Assembly: GCA_036971715.1 (NCBI GenBank)
Contig: JAVHJL010000007.1
Span: 2,852,001-2,916,000, forward strand
Reading direction: 5' to 3'
DNA: 64,000 nt
Source of the DNA: Arthrobotrys musiformis
Lineage: Eukaryota; Ascomycota; Orbiliomycetes; Orbiliales; Orbiliaceae
Made by a program: the position numbers and the translations under genes. Shown piece after piece: positions 21,729-33,280 of this stretch. The notes beneath the pieces are model-generated. The model did no database searches. It had not been told where the DNA came from and was given only the letters and a program-made list of their open reading frames with translations. Positions within the stretch are counted from its first letter, which is position 1; each line of letters starts with the position of its first letter.

Positions 21729-23052
21729 ACTTTCGGTCTTCAGTCTCGACTAGGGTCGGTGTAATCTAGAAGGGTTGGTCGCATTGTAGACCTGTTTGGA
21801 GAAGTGACGGAGATATTGGTATTGCATATATTGGAGAGCTCTAGTTAGATTAGGTGCAATCTAAACTGAGCTGGAAAGTTGGGGTCCTGTATTATACTAT
21901 CCTATGAATATTGAATCGTATATATGTTCACTTTTAAAAATTTATCGCCGACTTGCCATGATCATGGATGAAATTAGGCTCAGGTTCGAAGCCTTAGTAG
22001 CTAGCTACTAGCCAAATTCGTGGACCAGTAGTACCTACACGTCGACATAATTTAAAAATTCGAATTCTTCATATCGATTGCAGTAAAATATTTTAAAAAG
22101 TTTTCCCTACCTATCTAGCCCACAAGGTCGTTCATAACTCGTTCCCGAGGGATATTTACAATGGTTATGCCCAGAATTTACCTATAAGCTGTAGGAAGAT
22201 ATCCAGACATAACAGAGCTTGAGTACTTCCGTGGGATGTTGTATTATGGTAGCATCTAACACAAAAAGAGCCATGACAATGATCATATGAAAATGCTTGA
22301 ACTGTGGTGCTAGCTATTTAACCTCAACCTTTCGAGCTCTTGTCCAAAATATTGACGCATATAATATTAATGCAAGGTGGCAACTGCATTGCTTCGATTG
22401 AGCTGGCTAAACTTGGTGCGATAAAAAGTGGTTTCGTTTCCAGACGCCACAAGTGTACAAAATGATATCTCTACGTACGTACATGCCAAAACTTCATTTG
22501 ATCATCACGCCTTAATTAAAACATATATATATAAACATCTTAATACGATTCCACCGTACCCCTAAAAGCGAATTTCGCCACTTCTATCTTTGGGCGTTTG
22601 CCGACGAGCATCCAGGGGCTAGACTAAGTGTAAATTACCCATATATATAACCAAGGTCACATTCAATTTTCAGAACAGTATATAATACTAATCGACCCTT
22701 GATCCATACATGTACTATCACGTAGCTACGCGGTAAAAGATAGTTTGGGGATAATCATCCGATTTTATATGTGTATAGGTAACTATCGAGGGCGGAAGCT
22801 AGGTATATCCAAGATGCATAGATCTTTTGGCGGAGCTAGCCGGCTGTAGCTTTGGAGTAGCCTCCCTGGATTTTCTAACTTCCCATTCGAATTTACTTGC
22901 CTTTGAAGATTCCTCCTCTTTTCCATAATACCACAATCCTAACTCCCCCCGTTCCCATAATCCCAACCGCCTACCTAAAATGCCCTCCTCTTAAACCACT
23001 TAATACCCACCAAACACCCTCCTCGACCCGTCCCAATTGTACCCAAACTAAA
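21729..23052. other. Gene-free AT-rich stretch
   Basis: No supported gene. One copy of the dispersed repeat lies at 22429-22454. Confidence 0.5.
22429..22454 (+). repeat. Dispersed repeat, subfamily A
   Basis: Reads GTGGTTTCGTTTCCAGACG followed by CCACAAG. It is a slightly diverged copy. Confidence 0.5.
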
Positions 23053-24760
23053 CTAAGCCCAAGCCCCAACAAGACTCATACAGAACGCCCCACCGAACAC
23101 CAGCAAACAGCCCCCAACTCTCTTTCTTCCCCTCAACATTCTCCAGCTCTCATAACTCAAAAAGTCTTCCGATAACAATTCCACCAGGGAGGCGAACACC
23201 AGTAGTCCCGCTGAGATAGCGTTCATCGTGCCCACAAGGATGAGGCCTACTTCTGAATCTGGGGAGTAGAGCGAGGAGAGGGCAATTCCGAGGGCTTGGC
23301 CTATTGGTGTTCTTTTTTTCTCATATTTTTAGCGGGGCCCCTTTTGTTAATAGGGGGTTTGAGGAGACTTACGTGCAGCCATATGCCAATGCCATGAACC
23401 ATGGCTTCAACGACCCTTCTGGCCATGGAATATTCGCGATTCGAGATCCTAGAGCTAATCCCTCGAAGGTTTCTACCACCAAACTCGTCAGCATACTTAA
23501 AAAAGAAACTACAAAGGAAAAAAAGGGAACATACGATGGAAAGCAATAGCAATAAGTAGCACAATAAACTCGCTGCCAATGGAAACGCTAAGCGCCATCC
23601 CAATGAATACGCTATGGAACAATATTCCGACTTCAAGGAGGATACACTGGAGCACATCCTTTTGTACCTTCTGCTCAGAGGTGAGGGGGAGGAAGCTTGT
23701 ATCACTGGTATTCTTTTCGGGATCCATGATTTGAGGCACGGGTTGAATAGCATCTATATCCCCATCCTGCCGATTCTCCGTCGGAGTAATGGCAGGAACC
23801 GGAGTGAGGTCCATGTGACGGGAGGGATGAAACACCATCTCGATCACAATCACAAAAAATACCCCGGCAAGCGCAATAGCGCCAGGAATGGCAGGATAAT
23901 CCTCAACCCAAAATGCTCCTAAACATTTATTCCCCAATAGTATAAACGCCGTGGGCAATAAGTGCACAAATGCGGTGGCGATTAATACACCGGTACCGAA
24001 ATGGCGAACTATGAAGAAGAACAGTGGTGGAATCCTAAGGAGCGGGAATTTGGAGGCGAGTAAAGGGAAGGAGCACGCTGCTGTTGAGACTGCGAGGATT
24101 ATGAAAAGGGCGCCGACATGCAGGGGGGTGTTATAGTCAGCGCTGGAAATGCCGCCCGTAGGGCAGGTTGAGCGTTTATCTACTCTTAATTAGCGTTTCC
24201 ATAGCTTCAGTAAATTATTATGGTAGTATACGTACGGACGGTGTCGGCGACATAGTGGACCAGCGGTTTGGTATTGATATTTGGGGTGACAGAGCGAGAG
24301 TTCTGGAAGGCAGACAGCAGAGATGAACAGAGGAGGACGGAAGCAAGCCAGACGAACCAGTCCCAGGCGCGGCGCGCGAGAGACGGAGACTCAGAATGGC
24401 CTGCGACGAGACGACGGTAGTTTCCCACCAGTACCGCCGTCTTAGAGGAGGGCCCTTTTACAATTAACCAATTAGTATGCGTATATTATTAATAGTATTC
24501 TAGGGAAACGTACAAGGCACCTCCTCCACACCCCCCTCCGCAGGCGCAGTTCCGGGTGGTAAACCAGCGTCTACGATGTCATTGATAGCAGTACCGTCCC
24601 CAAACCAAAGGTTGTCGCAACGATTGTTCTTGCGTTCGCGAGAATTGGCAATGCCGTTGAGGTCTTGGCGTGTGGTCAGTTCCGCGGCTAGGTACGAAGG
24701 ACTCTGGTTCCAGTCCGGGTGCTTGAGGTCGTCGTCGTCGTTCTTCGCCGGGCAATTCAT
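23053..24760 (-). CDS. ZIP-family zinc/iron transporter
   Basis: Five exons: 24514-24760, 24236-24454, 23535-24179, 23373-23472 and 23053-23311, total 489 residues. All four joins keep frame (phases 1, 1, 1, 2). The N-terminus MNCPAKNDDDDLKHPDWNQS is soluble and acidic, followed by one hydrophobic segment (DWFVWLASVLLCSSLL). Then comes the ZIP core: LHVGALFIILAVSTAACSFP, GTGVLIATAFVHLLPTAF, a variable loop, the TM IV signature HSVFIGMALSVSIG, the TM V signature AFHQTFEGLALGSRIA, and two last helices (MNAISAGLLVFASLVEL; GGAFCMSLVGAW). These His/Glu motifs in TM IV and V form the binuclear metal site of ZIP proteins. Probably imports Zn or Fe across the plasma membrane or an endomembrane. The His-rich loop is short, so specificity cannot be read. 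Confidence 0.88.
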
Positions 24761-25464
24761 TTTTTCTCTCTTTATAAATTTATAGTTTTGTACAATGTCG
24801 AATCAGTTGAAGTGTATACAGATGATGTGGCTTCAGCTCCGACGAGAATTGACTTCGGGTTTTAAATATCTCAGAAAGTGAAACAGTAATCCTCGCCAAG
24901 GCCGTCTTATGGACGCCAATGTTCGAACCAAAGGATTAACTTCTTGGTATTTGTGTTCGCTGCGCATAGAGTTCCACATTGGAAACGCTTCTTTAAGACA
25001 TTTCTCCGTGATCAATATATGCCTAAGTCAGCACTCAGGCACTTATAAACCCGAGTTCCGAGTTCGGGACCTATTCTAGTAGCTGTTTGCATGTGGATAT
25101 TCAATCTGTGTCCAAATCCGATTACAACGTGCGCGTGCTAAGCCGGGTCTTTAAATTTCAACCAGGATGAACTCAAAAACAACAAATTGAGATTTAGCTT
25201 TTATTTAGCTATACGCTGGTAGTCTCGCGGCACTTTTACCAAACCCAGACATCATTAGCATGGTAATACTAGCTAACTATTGGCCAATGGGGCGATGCCC
25301 ATTAGAAGTTAGCGGATCTTAATTAAGTGATGTTGTAATATGTAGATAATCGATAACTCACACTCGCTTACTATCTCATTAGTATGGCGCATATGTGCAG
25401 AAATGCACGCAGCTTGACAGTATTGCCGTCCATGAGTCGCGAAATCTTTAATTTTCATCGTCCC

Positions 25465-25483
25465 AGGTCTAGGTACGAGACAT
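25465..25483 (-). repeat. Dispersed repeat, core only
   Basis: The minus strand reads ATGTCTCGTACCTAGACCTG, a core match with CTAGA in place of CCAGA. Confidence 0.45.
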
Positions 25484-26106
25484 TGGGGTCATTTGCGAAA
25501 TTTGCGCAAGACCTTGTGCCGTGGCTTTACTAGCCCACTATGCCCAGCATGTAGAAAACCCGCGTGCCTCTCTTATATAGTTATTCTGATACATTCGCGC
25601 GGACACCTAAATTTTCTAGATTATTAATTGTAATCGAAAGTTTTCTACGTATTTATTAAGATAACCGCACGAGGATACGTATGTATGTATGTGTGTATTG
25701 ATCTGTATAGATATCTTTATATGCATATCTCTGTAGCTATAAACTTTCGTCTCGGTTTCGCAGGCTGGTAAATTCGCATCGAGGAATTTAGCAGAGCCAG
25801 CCCAGAATTGCAGGCATTGCATTGCTCGGCCCAGCCTCGTGTTTACGAGCTTGCAAGGATGCATATGTTGTATTTTGGGGCATAATTCGAGCCGGTCTGC
25901 GTTGCATATTCCTGCATGACAGTTGTCCGACCCTGCATAACAGCCTCAGTGCCAGACAACCTCAGCTGGCTTGGCCGTAGAAGCGGGGCTTTTGGATTCC
26001 TCATCGCATCGCGTCGATAAAAATCATTAAATCGGATTCACATTCACGACATTCAATCGCTTGATGATTTCCCTATCTACAAATCTCCAGGAAGCCTAGG
26101 TATCTA

Positions 26107-26134
26107 GTGGTCTCGTTCCCAGGTATCTAGGTAA
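26107..26134 (+). repeat. Dispersed repeat, subfamily B
   Basis: Reads GTGGTCTCGTTCCCAGGTAT then CTAGGTAAT, ~35 bp upstream of the NLR start. It aligns with 15253-15284. Confidence 0.55.
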
Positions 26135-26167
26135 TATTTTCTTTTTTTGTGTCTAGGTTTCGAAAAT

Positions 26168-29100
26168 ATGGGCGGCCGATTCGTTCGCGAGGACTACACC
26201 ATCGGTTGGGTATGTGCCTTACCCTTGGAGTTTACGGCCGCCGTGGCCGTTCTGGATGAACGTCACCCACCCCTACCGCAGGATGAGCAAGACGACAATG
26301 CGTACGTGCTCGGCCAGATCGGCCACTGCAATGTCGCTATTGTATGCCTGCCTTCCGGCGTCTACGGGACGACTCCTGCGGCAACCGTTGCGATCAAAAT
26401 GAAACAAAACTTTCCGTCGATAACAGTCGGATTGTTGGTAGGAATCGGGGGTGGGGCGCCGCTACAACGTGATATTAGACTCGGCGATGTGGTGGTTAGT
26501 GAGCCCGTGGGGGGTTTCGGGGGAGTTTTGCCGTACGACTTAGGGAAAACGATCCAAGAAGGACGGTTCGTCCAAGCCGGAGCATTGAACAAGCCGCCGA
26601 ATATGTTCTTGAAAGCAATCTCCAAGCTCAAATCGGAACAATCGCTAAACCACGGTAATATTTATGCTGCTAGCAAAATCGCAAGTGATATATTGAAGAA
26701 TGGAACCCTCCCGGAAGAATTCGCCCGACCACCCGCCGATACTGATAGGCTTTTTATGGCGGATTACGATCACCCTCATACCAATGAGACTTGCGCCCAG
26801 TGTGATCCTACCAAGATGGTGAACAGAGCCCCTCGGCCATTGCTAAATAACCAGCCATGTATACATTACGGCCTAATTGCATCTGGCAACCAAGTAATGA
26901 AACACGGTCTGACTAGAGACAGATTGAGTCAACAGAAGGGGGTTCTGTGTTTCGAAATGGAAGCCGCCGGTCTTATGGATGAGCTACCGTCATTGGTCGT
27001 GCGCGGTATTTGTGATTACTCGGACAGCCACAAAAACAAGGCGTGGCAGCCCTACGCTGCATTGGTCGCTGCCGCTTTTGCGAAGGAGCTTCTACTTCAA
27101 CTACCACCCAAAGGTAAGAGGTCGCAATTAAAAACAATTCGAGAGGCCGTGCTCAGATTTTTCGTGATCTGACCTTCACGTCAAGTTAACAAGGTCGACA
27201 ACGGTCGACGCCCGCCCGAAAAGTTGACACATCGTGAAATCGAGCTTCTCAACAAACTTTACAAATCACCGTACCAAGACCGCAAAGAGCGTATTCCGGA
27301 TCGAATTCCCGGAACATGCGAGTGGTTTCTAACACATGAGCGCTTCCGAGATTGGCGGGACTGCATATCGTCCAAGATGCTTTGGGTGTCCGCAGATCCT
27401 GGATGCGGAAAATCAGTTCTCGCAAAGTACTTAGTTGACAACATTCTCTCGACTACTAACTCTAGAACAAGATGTTATTTCTTCTTCAGAGACGATTTCG
27501 AAGACTAAAAGGACGTTTGCGCCGCTCTTTGCTGCATCCTACATCAGCTTTTCAGGCAAAAACGCAGCCTGCTTTCTGATGCAGTCTTAGAACGATTTGA
27601 GGCCGCCGGAGAGGGTTTTACTGGCTCGTTCAGCGAGCTCTGGGAGGCCCTTCTTAGCGCCGCACGGGATAAAAGTGCCGGTGAAATCATCTGTCTTCTC
27701 GATGGGGTCGATGAATGCGAAAGCGGTGGAAGATCTCAGCTCTTGCAGGCACTGCGAAAACTGTACGGCAGCAAACCTGATACTAATTGCAATTTGAAGT
27801 TTATTATAATCAGCCGGCCATACGGTGAAATTCGGCGGGACCTGTTGCCTCCCGAATTTGAAACTTCAGACCTGCCTGTCATCCGTCTTCAAGGAGAAAG
27901 CGAATTCGAGATTGCTAAAATCTCAAAGGAGATCGATATTTTCATTCGAGTCAGCGTTCAGGACCTCGGAACAAGATTGGAACTAACGCTCGATGAGCAA
28001 CAGCTTCTGCTAAGAGAGTTAACAAATATCCCCAATAGAACCTACTTATGGGTGTACCTTACCCTAGATTCGATTAAAGCTGACATCAAAATAAATCGAA
28101 CTAAGCTGACTGAAATTGCTTACAAGCTGCCAAAAACGGTCGAAGACGCTTACGATGCAATTTTGTCTAAAAGCTCCGACTCTACAGAGTCCAAAAAATT
28201 ACTACAGATCATAATTGCAGCGGCCCGACCTTTAACATTGAAAGAAATGAGCTTAGCGTTAGATATGGAGGAAGGTCACAGGTCATACAGAGATCTTGCC
28301 CTTAGACCGGAGGAACGGTTCCGAGAAAACTTGCGAGATCTATGCGGTCTCTTCGTGACGATTGTAGATTCCAAAATATATCTACTCCACCAAACCGCAA
28401 AAGAATTCCTGGTTCTACAAGATGGGACGGACCCTAGTAGAGGCGACCTCAAATGGAAATATTCGATCCAGCCGCGTGATTCCCATCTACGCCTCGCCGA
28501 AATTTGTATTCAGCATCTGTATTTTGCCGAGTTCGAGTCCAATCCGCTCTACGAGGACATGATACCTTCTGAGTACGCTAGGTCTCACGTTTTTCTTGAT
28601 TACTCGGCTAACCACTGGACGACACATGTCCGCAAATCACAAATAAACTCTGACGAACCGATGGCGCGGTATGCTATGAGGTTATGCAATCCAAACTCAA
28701 CACGTTGCCAAACTTGGTTAAGAATTCATTGGGCGAGCACGCGCACCAATATTGATTTCCCGAAAGACCTGACCGACCTTATGATCACATCATATTTCGG
28801 ACTTGCTGCAGCGGTAGGGTTTGTTCTCGAATCAGACGGCGTTGACTTGAATCGCAGGGATAGTAAGTATGGGCGGTCTGCCATTTCTTGGGCGGCCGAA
28901 AACGGGTTTGATACCGTCGTCAAACAATTGATCGAGGCCGGCCGCTGGAAAGATTTCTGGCTATGGTTCATAGATAAGAATCAAGCGAATTCCGCGGATA
29001 ATTACGGCCGAACGCCGCTCGTATATGCAGTTTGGAGTGGCAACATAAACACGATCAAGCTCTTGCTCGGGGCGGGTGCCCGTATCGACTCAATAGATGA

Positions 29101-32100
29101 AATTGGAGGAACGCCGCTATCATATGCCATTTGCAGCGGGGATGATCAGATTACGAAAATCATGCTTGAGGAAGGAGCCGACATTGATTCGAAGGATGAG
29201 ATAAGTGCTAAGTTGTTGATATCCGCCGCTGAGAAGGGTCACGAGGCCGTCGTTAAGCTGTTGCTAGAGACTGGCAAGGTGAGTCCAAATGTCGAGAACG
29301 AACAGGGCCAAACACCACTATCGCAGGCTGTGGAAGGCGGACACGCGGCAATTCTGCAGCTTTTATTCGACAAGGGATTGGAAACAGACTATCAATATTT
29401 CAGCGTAAGTCGATTAGCAGGATGTCCTTATGGGTTTGTGGTGGGACAATAGCTCAGACTGCAACCCTATAATATTCGAGCAGGGTAGCTAGAAATGTGA
29501 AACACTGGTGCATGTGATTTATATTTGATTGATGGCCGGTGCTGATAACTCCCGGGCTCAAGTCGGAGACATACGTAGGTAGATTTATCGAATGTTCTGA
29601 CGAATTGCTATTCGACCGGTGGTTAAATATCACTAACTTCAAATTTGTAGAGAGTAAGTCCACCCTTTAGTCTCGAATTTGCATTTGGATGCAATTTTCC
29701 GTTGACCGTAACTAGACTCCATTATCGCGAGCCGCAGAAAAAGGCGACGGAAAACTTGTGACACTGCTTCTTAATTACGGCTCCCAAGTAGACTTTCAAA
29801 CTGAAGATAATTTCTCTGCACTTTGTGGAGCTATAGAAGGAGAAAACGCTATAATCGTTAAGTTTTTGCTTGACCGAGGGGCGGCTGTGAACTATCAATA
29901 TAAAATTGTAAGTAGATTTGCTAGGTATCCACGCCTTACAGGATTGAACTCGAGGCTAATACCACCACCACCAGCCGGGATGGTCGGGGAGGGTAAGTAG
30001 ATTACACATTATTCTTGCAGGTCACCTTGCCAGAAACATCAACTGCTGAGGTGCCTGGCGGCGATACAAACTCATATGCATTAGTTGCTTCGAACTCATG
30101 GCTAACGCTTTTTCTTCTTCTCAATGTTCTTGCGTTTTTCAGCGGGTAGGTGAATTCATGCACTGATCACCACAATAGATATTACATTCACAGACTAATA
30201 CCGCCCGTATGTAATTATAGGACAAGCCGGATGTAAGAGAAATTTCAAAATCCTTATGTGGCCGTTAACTACGTACCAGACTAATCGAGAGCACGTTGGT
30301 CTTTGAACCTTACAGTGGGTGAGTAGTCCATTGGGTGTTCAGGTTGGTATGCTAGCCAACTTACGGTTTGAACCTTTCTATCTGAACGTCGTAGAGAGTA
30401 AGTTTCCGTTGCGGTTTCAAGTCGAAATCCTAAGACCTTCCGTTAATTACGTTAATCGAGCCTAGTCACCGCTTTCGCGAGCCGCAGAGAAGGGTAGCGA
30501 GACAATTGTGACCCTGCTCCTCAAACATGGCGCTCGATCAAATGTCCAAGACGGAGACGGATTCATGCCGCTTTCCGGGGCTATAGAATCAGGAAGCGTG
30601 ACACTCGTACAGCTTTTCTTGGACCTAAATGTGGAAACGAATTATCCATATATCAGCGTAAGTACTAATGCTTATATTTTGCATTGGATATTTTTGCATA
30701 TTTGTGCTAGTCATCGTTTGGCGGAAGGCTGACATTGCTATTATAATGGGGAATCTGCAGCAAGTAAGTTATAAAGCTTGCATTTGATGTGCATATAGCG
30801 CACATATGGGTGGTCGTTAGGACGTTAGCGGCTGATAATGTTGCCATTTCTAGACATCGTCTCCTGTAAGTAAATCCATACGTTGTATGCCCACTAAGCG
30901 ATATCGAATTGACAATCGATCCTGTTGTTCTTGGAATTCAATAGTGGGTAGGCAGAAACTCCGCACCTTTGCGCTAGTCGGGATTTCGCTTAGTAGCTGG
31001 CTTGATGGCTAAACATTAAACCCTTCATCATCAAATATTGAATCTTCTAGGAGGTGCGTCAATCTACCGAGCTTGGTTTTCTAGCTATGGGACCCTAGAG
31101 GGAAAAAGTTAATCTTAATGCAATTTTGAGATACAACAGCGGGTGAGTGATCAAGTCTAATATATGGATATGCGGGGCTTGCAGCTGGCTAATGCTGTGA
31201 TTCCCGGTGTTGCAGGAAGTAAGTACCTGAGTGGTTATATATTGAAACTCGCCCGAGTATTACAAAGTATCAGGCTCACAGCTGCTGACGCTACTGTGCT
31301 CGGGTATCTTAGCAAGTAAGTGGACCCCCGGATTGATACATGCGTAGATTGGTACCAGACTCCTGCTAACAACGCGATTTCCTACAATCTCAGAGGGTAG
31401 GTTTCTTGGAAAATATCTAATTGTTTAAATACGAACAAAGTTAAAAGCTTTAAGAGAAGATTATTTGTTGACCAATAACCGGCGCTCTCCTTTCACTAGA
31501 CTCCATTATCGCGAGCCGCGGAGAAAGGTGATGAACAAATCGTTAGGCTACTTCTAAGATACAGCGCTCGACCAGATTTCCGAACTAAAGACGGATATTC
31601 CCCCCTTTTGGGGTCCATAGAAGGCGGAAATGCGACAATTATCCGACTTTTACTTAATAAAGGTGTGGAAATAAACTATCATTATCCAATTGTAAGTATA
31701 TAAACGAAATTGTGAAGGACCACGCTGAATTCAATCAATTGCTGATACTTTCTTTCATTTCCTGACTCACAGTCAGAATATTCACAATATGTAAGTGAGC
31801 GTATCGCGCTTCGATTCAACTAACCACCTCCAGGCTGACGGCCATACGACGTTGGCATTTCCAATATCTTAGCAGGTAAGTGGGTCTATCGAAAACCTGT
31901 GCGCACGCGCATGGACTAGGGCTAGATTCGCGATTTATAATGACATGCATTTTTAAATATTAATTTTAGGCAAATGTGAGTGGATACATAAGAGAACTCC
32001 CAAGTCAAAGTTGATTCAATAGCTGATTCCGGCACTCTCTGCCGGTGAAGATGGTACGACTTCCCCACTTTTTATGGGCCTAGCTATGAGGCCGTATAGT

Positions 32101-33280
32101 TATAACTTTTTGTGCATCGTTTTTTAGACCCCATTATCACGAGCCGCGACAAAAGGCCTACCAGAAGTTATAGAATTACTTCTTGAACATGGTGCTCAAA
32201 TAAACTTCCGAATCGAGGGAAAGCTTTCGGCACTCGATAAAGCCATAGAAGTGAGAAACATAGAAACTATTAGAGTATTACTTGAAAAAGGAGCGACTAT
32301 GAACGGGAAATATGAAGTTGTATCCAAATCTACCGTCTCATGATATTCGAACCTTTTGAGGAAATTGGCAGCTAATACTATGCCATTTTTTTTAAATATC
32401 GCAGGTTGTAAGTCTATGCACTCAGATTTCGAAGCGAGCTGGTGGTAGGGGGTGGTGTTGCTATATTCTTCATATTACGCCCAGCGGTTAAACGCATTCC
32501 TTATAAATCCGCGCCCGTTAATGCATCATCAATTGCTGACATTGAGTCTGTATTTCCAACATCACAGCCAGTAAGTGAACCTTTCGGAGACGAACCCTTA
32601 CGATGAGCTACCTACTAATTCTTGCCGCTTCGAATATCACAGCCCGTAAGTGGATCAGATCTATCGAACCTTATGGGAAATTTATCTTGGGACCGATGGC
32701 TGATGCTGCAGGCTTTCGAATATGCTCATAGGGAGTAAGTCGGGATATTCTGTGTTTGTTTTCTTGATACTATAGTCTTAGTATGGTTGCTGATCAACCG
32801 ATTCCGCAATCCTAAACACAGAGTGTAAGTGAATCGCCGAATATCTGTGCTAGTATATACAAGGCTGATTGCTGATACCATCCTGATGGAATACTGCGTC
32901 TACAGTTAACATTAGTAAGTAATTGGTTGACGTTGCACGTGTATTAACCTTGGATTGATGACTAATGTTGATATTTCTCACCGATATTGCAGTATGTAAG
33001 TAGAACTATATGTGTCAACTTGGGTTCAAATCACAATTAACAGCGTTCTAATCCTTCCTTGATGTTTAGAAAGTAAGTATTGCCTAATTATAATCGATAA
33101 ATTAATTAGGGAATACAAGCCTCTATAGCTAATCCCTAATCCTGGATAGAATTCGTATCGGCGAGCTAGAGAAAAGGAAGCCAAAGAAATTACGGAGCTG
33201 CTTCTCAAGTATAGCCCTCGTGAGGAGGATGATCATGAAAGTGGTGGCCAACTGGCATTTGGGGACAATGATAGTTAGGG
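26168..33280 (+). CDS. PNP-NACHT-ankyrin NLR-like protein, interrupted by an in-frame TAA
   Basis: Exon 1 (26168-27113) encodes a phosphorylase-like PNP_UDP domain: YTIGWVCALPLEFTAA, VGLLVGIGGGAP, GVLCFEMEAAGLMD and RGICDYSDSHK. After a 72-nt intron, exon 2 (27186-29404) encodes NACHT with Walker A DPGCGKSVLAK (~27397) and Walker B IICLLDGVDE (~27687), a helical region and the first ankyrin repeats. TAA at 27506-27508 interrupts FFFRDDFED-KDVCAALC; the frame is otherwise open on both sides and no intron removes it. Ankyrin exons at 29716-29907, 30466-30657, 31500-31691 and 32128-32319 are each 192 nt. The last exon (33150-33280) ends EEDDHESGGQ...NDS and TAG. The spaces between them are arrays of short introns separated by 3-nt exons (separate entry). 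Fungal PNP-NACHT-ANK proteins are intracellular STAND receptors linked to non-self recognition. As read, this allele would end after Walker A. Confidence 0.8.
27506..27508 (+). other. In-frame TAA inside the NACHT domain
   Basis: Related NACHT proteins usually carry DDFEDQ here, so TAA most simply derives from CAA by one C-to-T change in a CpA context. The downstream frame (Walker B onward) is intact. Confidence 0.8.
29405..33149 (+). repeat. Array of ~30 consecutive introns separated by 3-nt (or 6/9/12/18-nt) microexons
   Basis: Between the 192-nt ankyrin exons the sequence repeats the pattern YAG-NNN-GTRAGT every ~65-160 nt. Candidate 3-nt exons start at 29651 AGA, 30143 CGG, 30316 TGG, 30395 AGA, 30761 CAA, 30945 TGG, 31051 GAG, 31140 CGG, 31216 GAA, 31313 CAA, 31394 AGG, 31873 CAG, 32405 GTT, 32568 CCA, 32643 CCC, 32732 GGA, 32822 AGT, 32993 TAT and 33070 AAA. 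Longer ones are 29975-29992 (18 nt), 30221-30232 (12), 30854-30865 (12), 31773-31790 (18), 31970-31975 (6) and 32906-32914 (9). All are multiples of three and keep phase 0. Introns are 62-246 nt. Donors are mostly GTAAGT, with GTGAGT, GTAGGT and GTGCGT. CTGAY/CTAAY branch-like motifs lie shortly before the acceptors. Several acceptor ends are visibly related (TTCCAATATCTTAG, TTCGAATATCACAG). Whether all are spliced is untested. Confidence 0.75.
29716..33280 (+). repeat. Ankyrin-pair exon repeat, 4 x 192 nt plus terminal half-unit
   Basis: Exons at 29716, 30466, 31500 and 32128 each encode 64 residues. Each starts (T/S)PLSRAA(E/T)KG and ends with a short hydrophobic or aromatic stretch (VNYQYKI, TNYPYIS, INYHYPI, NGKYEV). 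All are phase 0 at both ends. The last exon (33150) starts NSYRRAREKEAKEITELLLK, a truncated unit. DNA identity is highest over the first ~30 nt. Confidence 0.8.

Larger units (their letters stand above)
24761..26167. other. Intergenic region
   Basis: 1.4 kb without a supported gene. It has an inverted repeat copy at 25465-25483, a direct copy at 26107-26134, and a short (GTAT)n run at ~25678-25694. Confidence 0.5.

Noticed and set aside
21980..22005. tRNA-like TTCGA loop (CAGGTTCGAAGCCTTAG)
   Set aside because: No matching acceptor stem, D-arm or anticodon arm in the flanking sequence. No tRNA gene found in the window.
29405..33149. CRISPR-like regularly spaced repeat
   Set aside because: Spacing is regular but the conserved parts are eukaryotic splice donors, branch sites and acceptors. 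There are no identical repeats, and the DNA is fungal.
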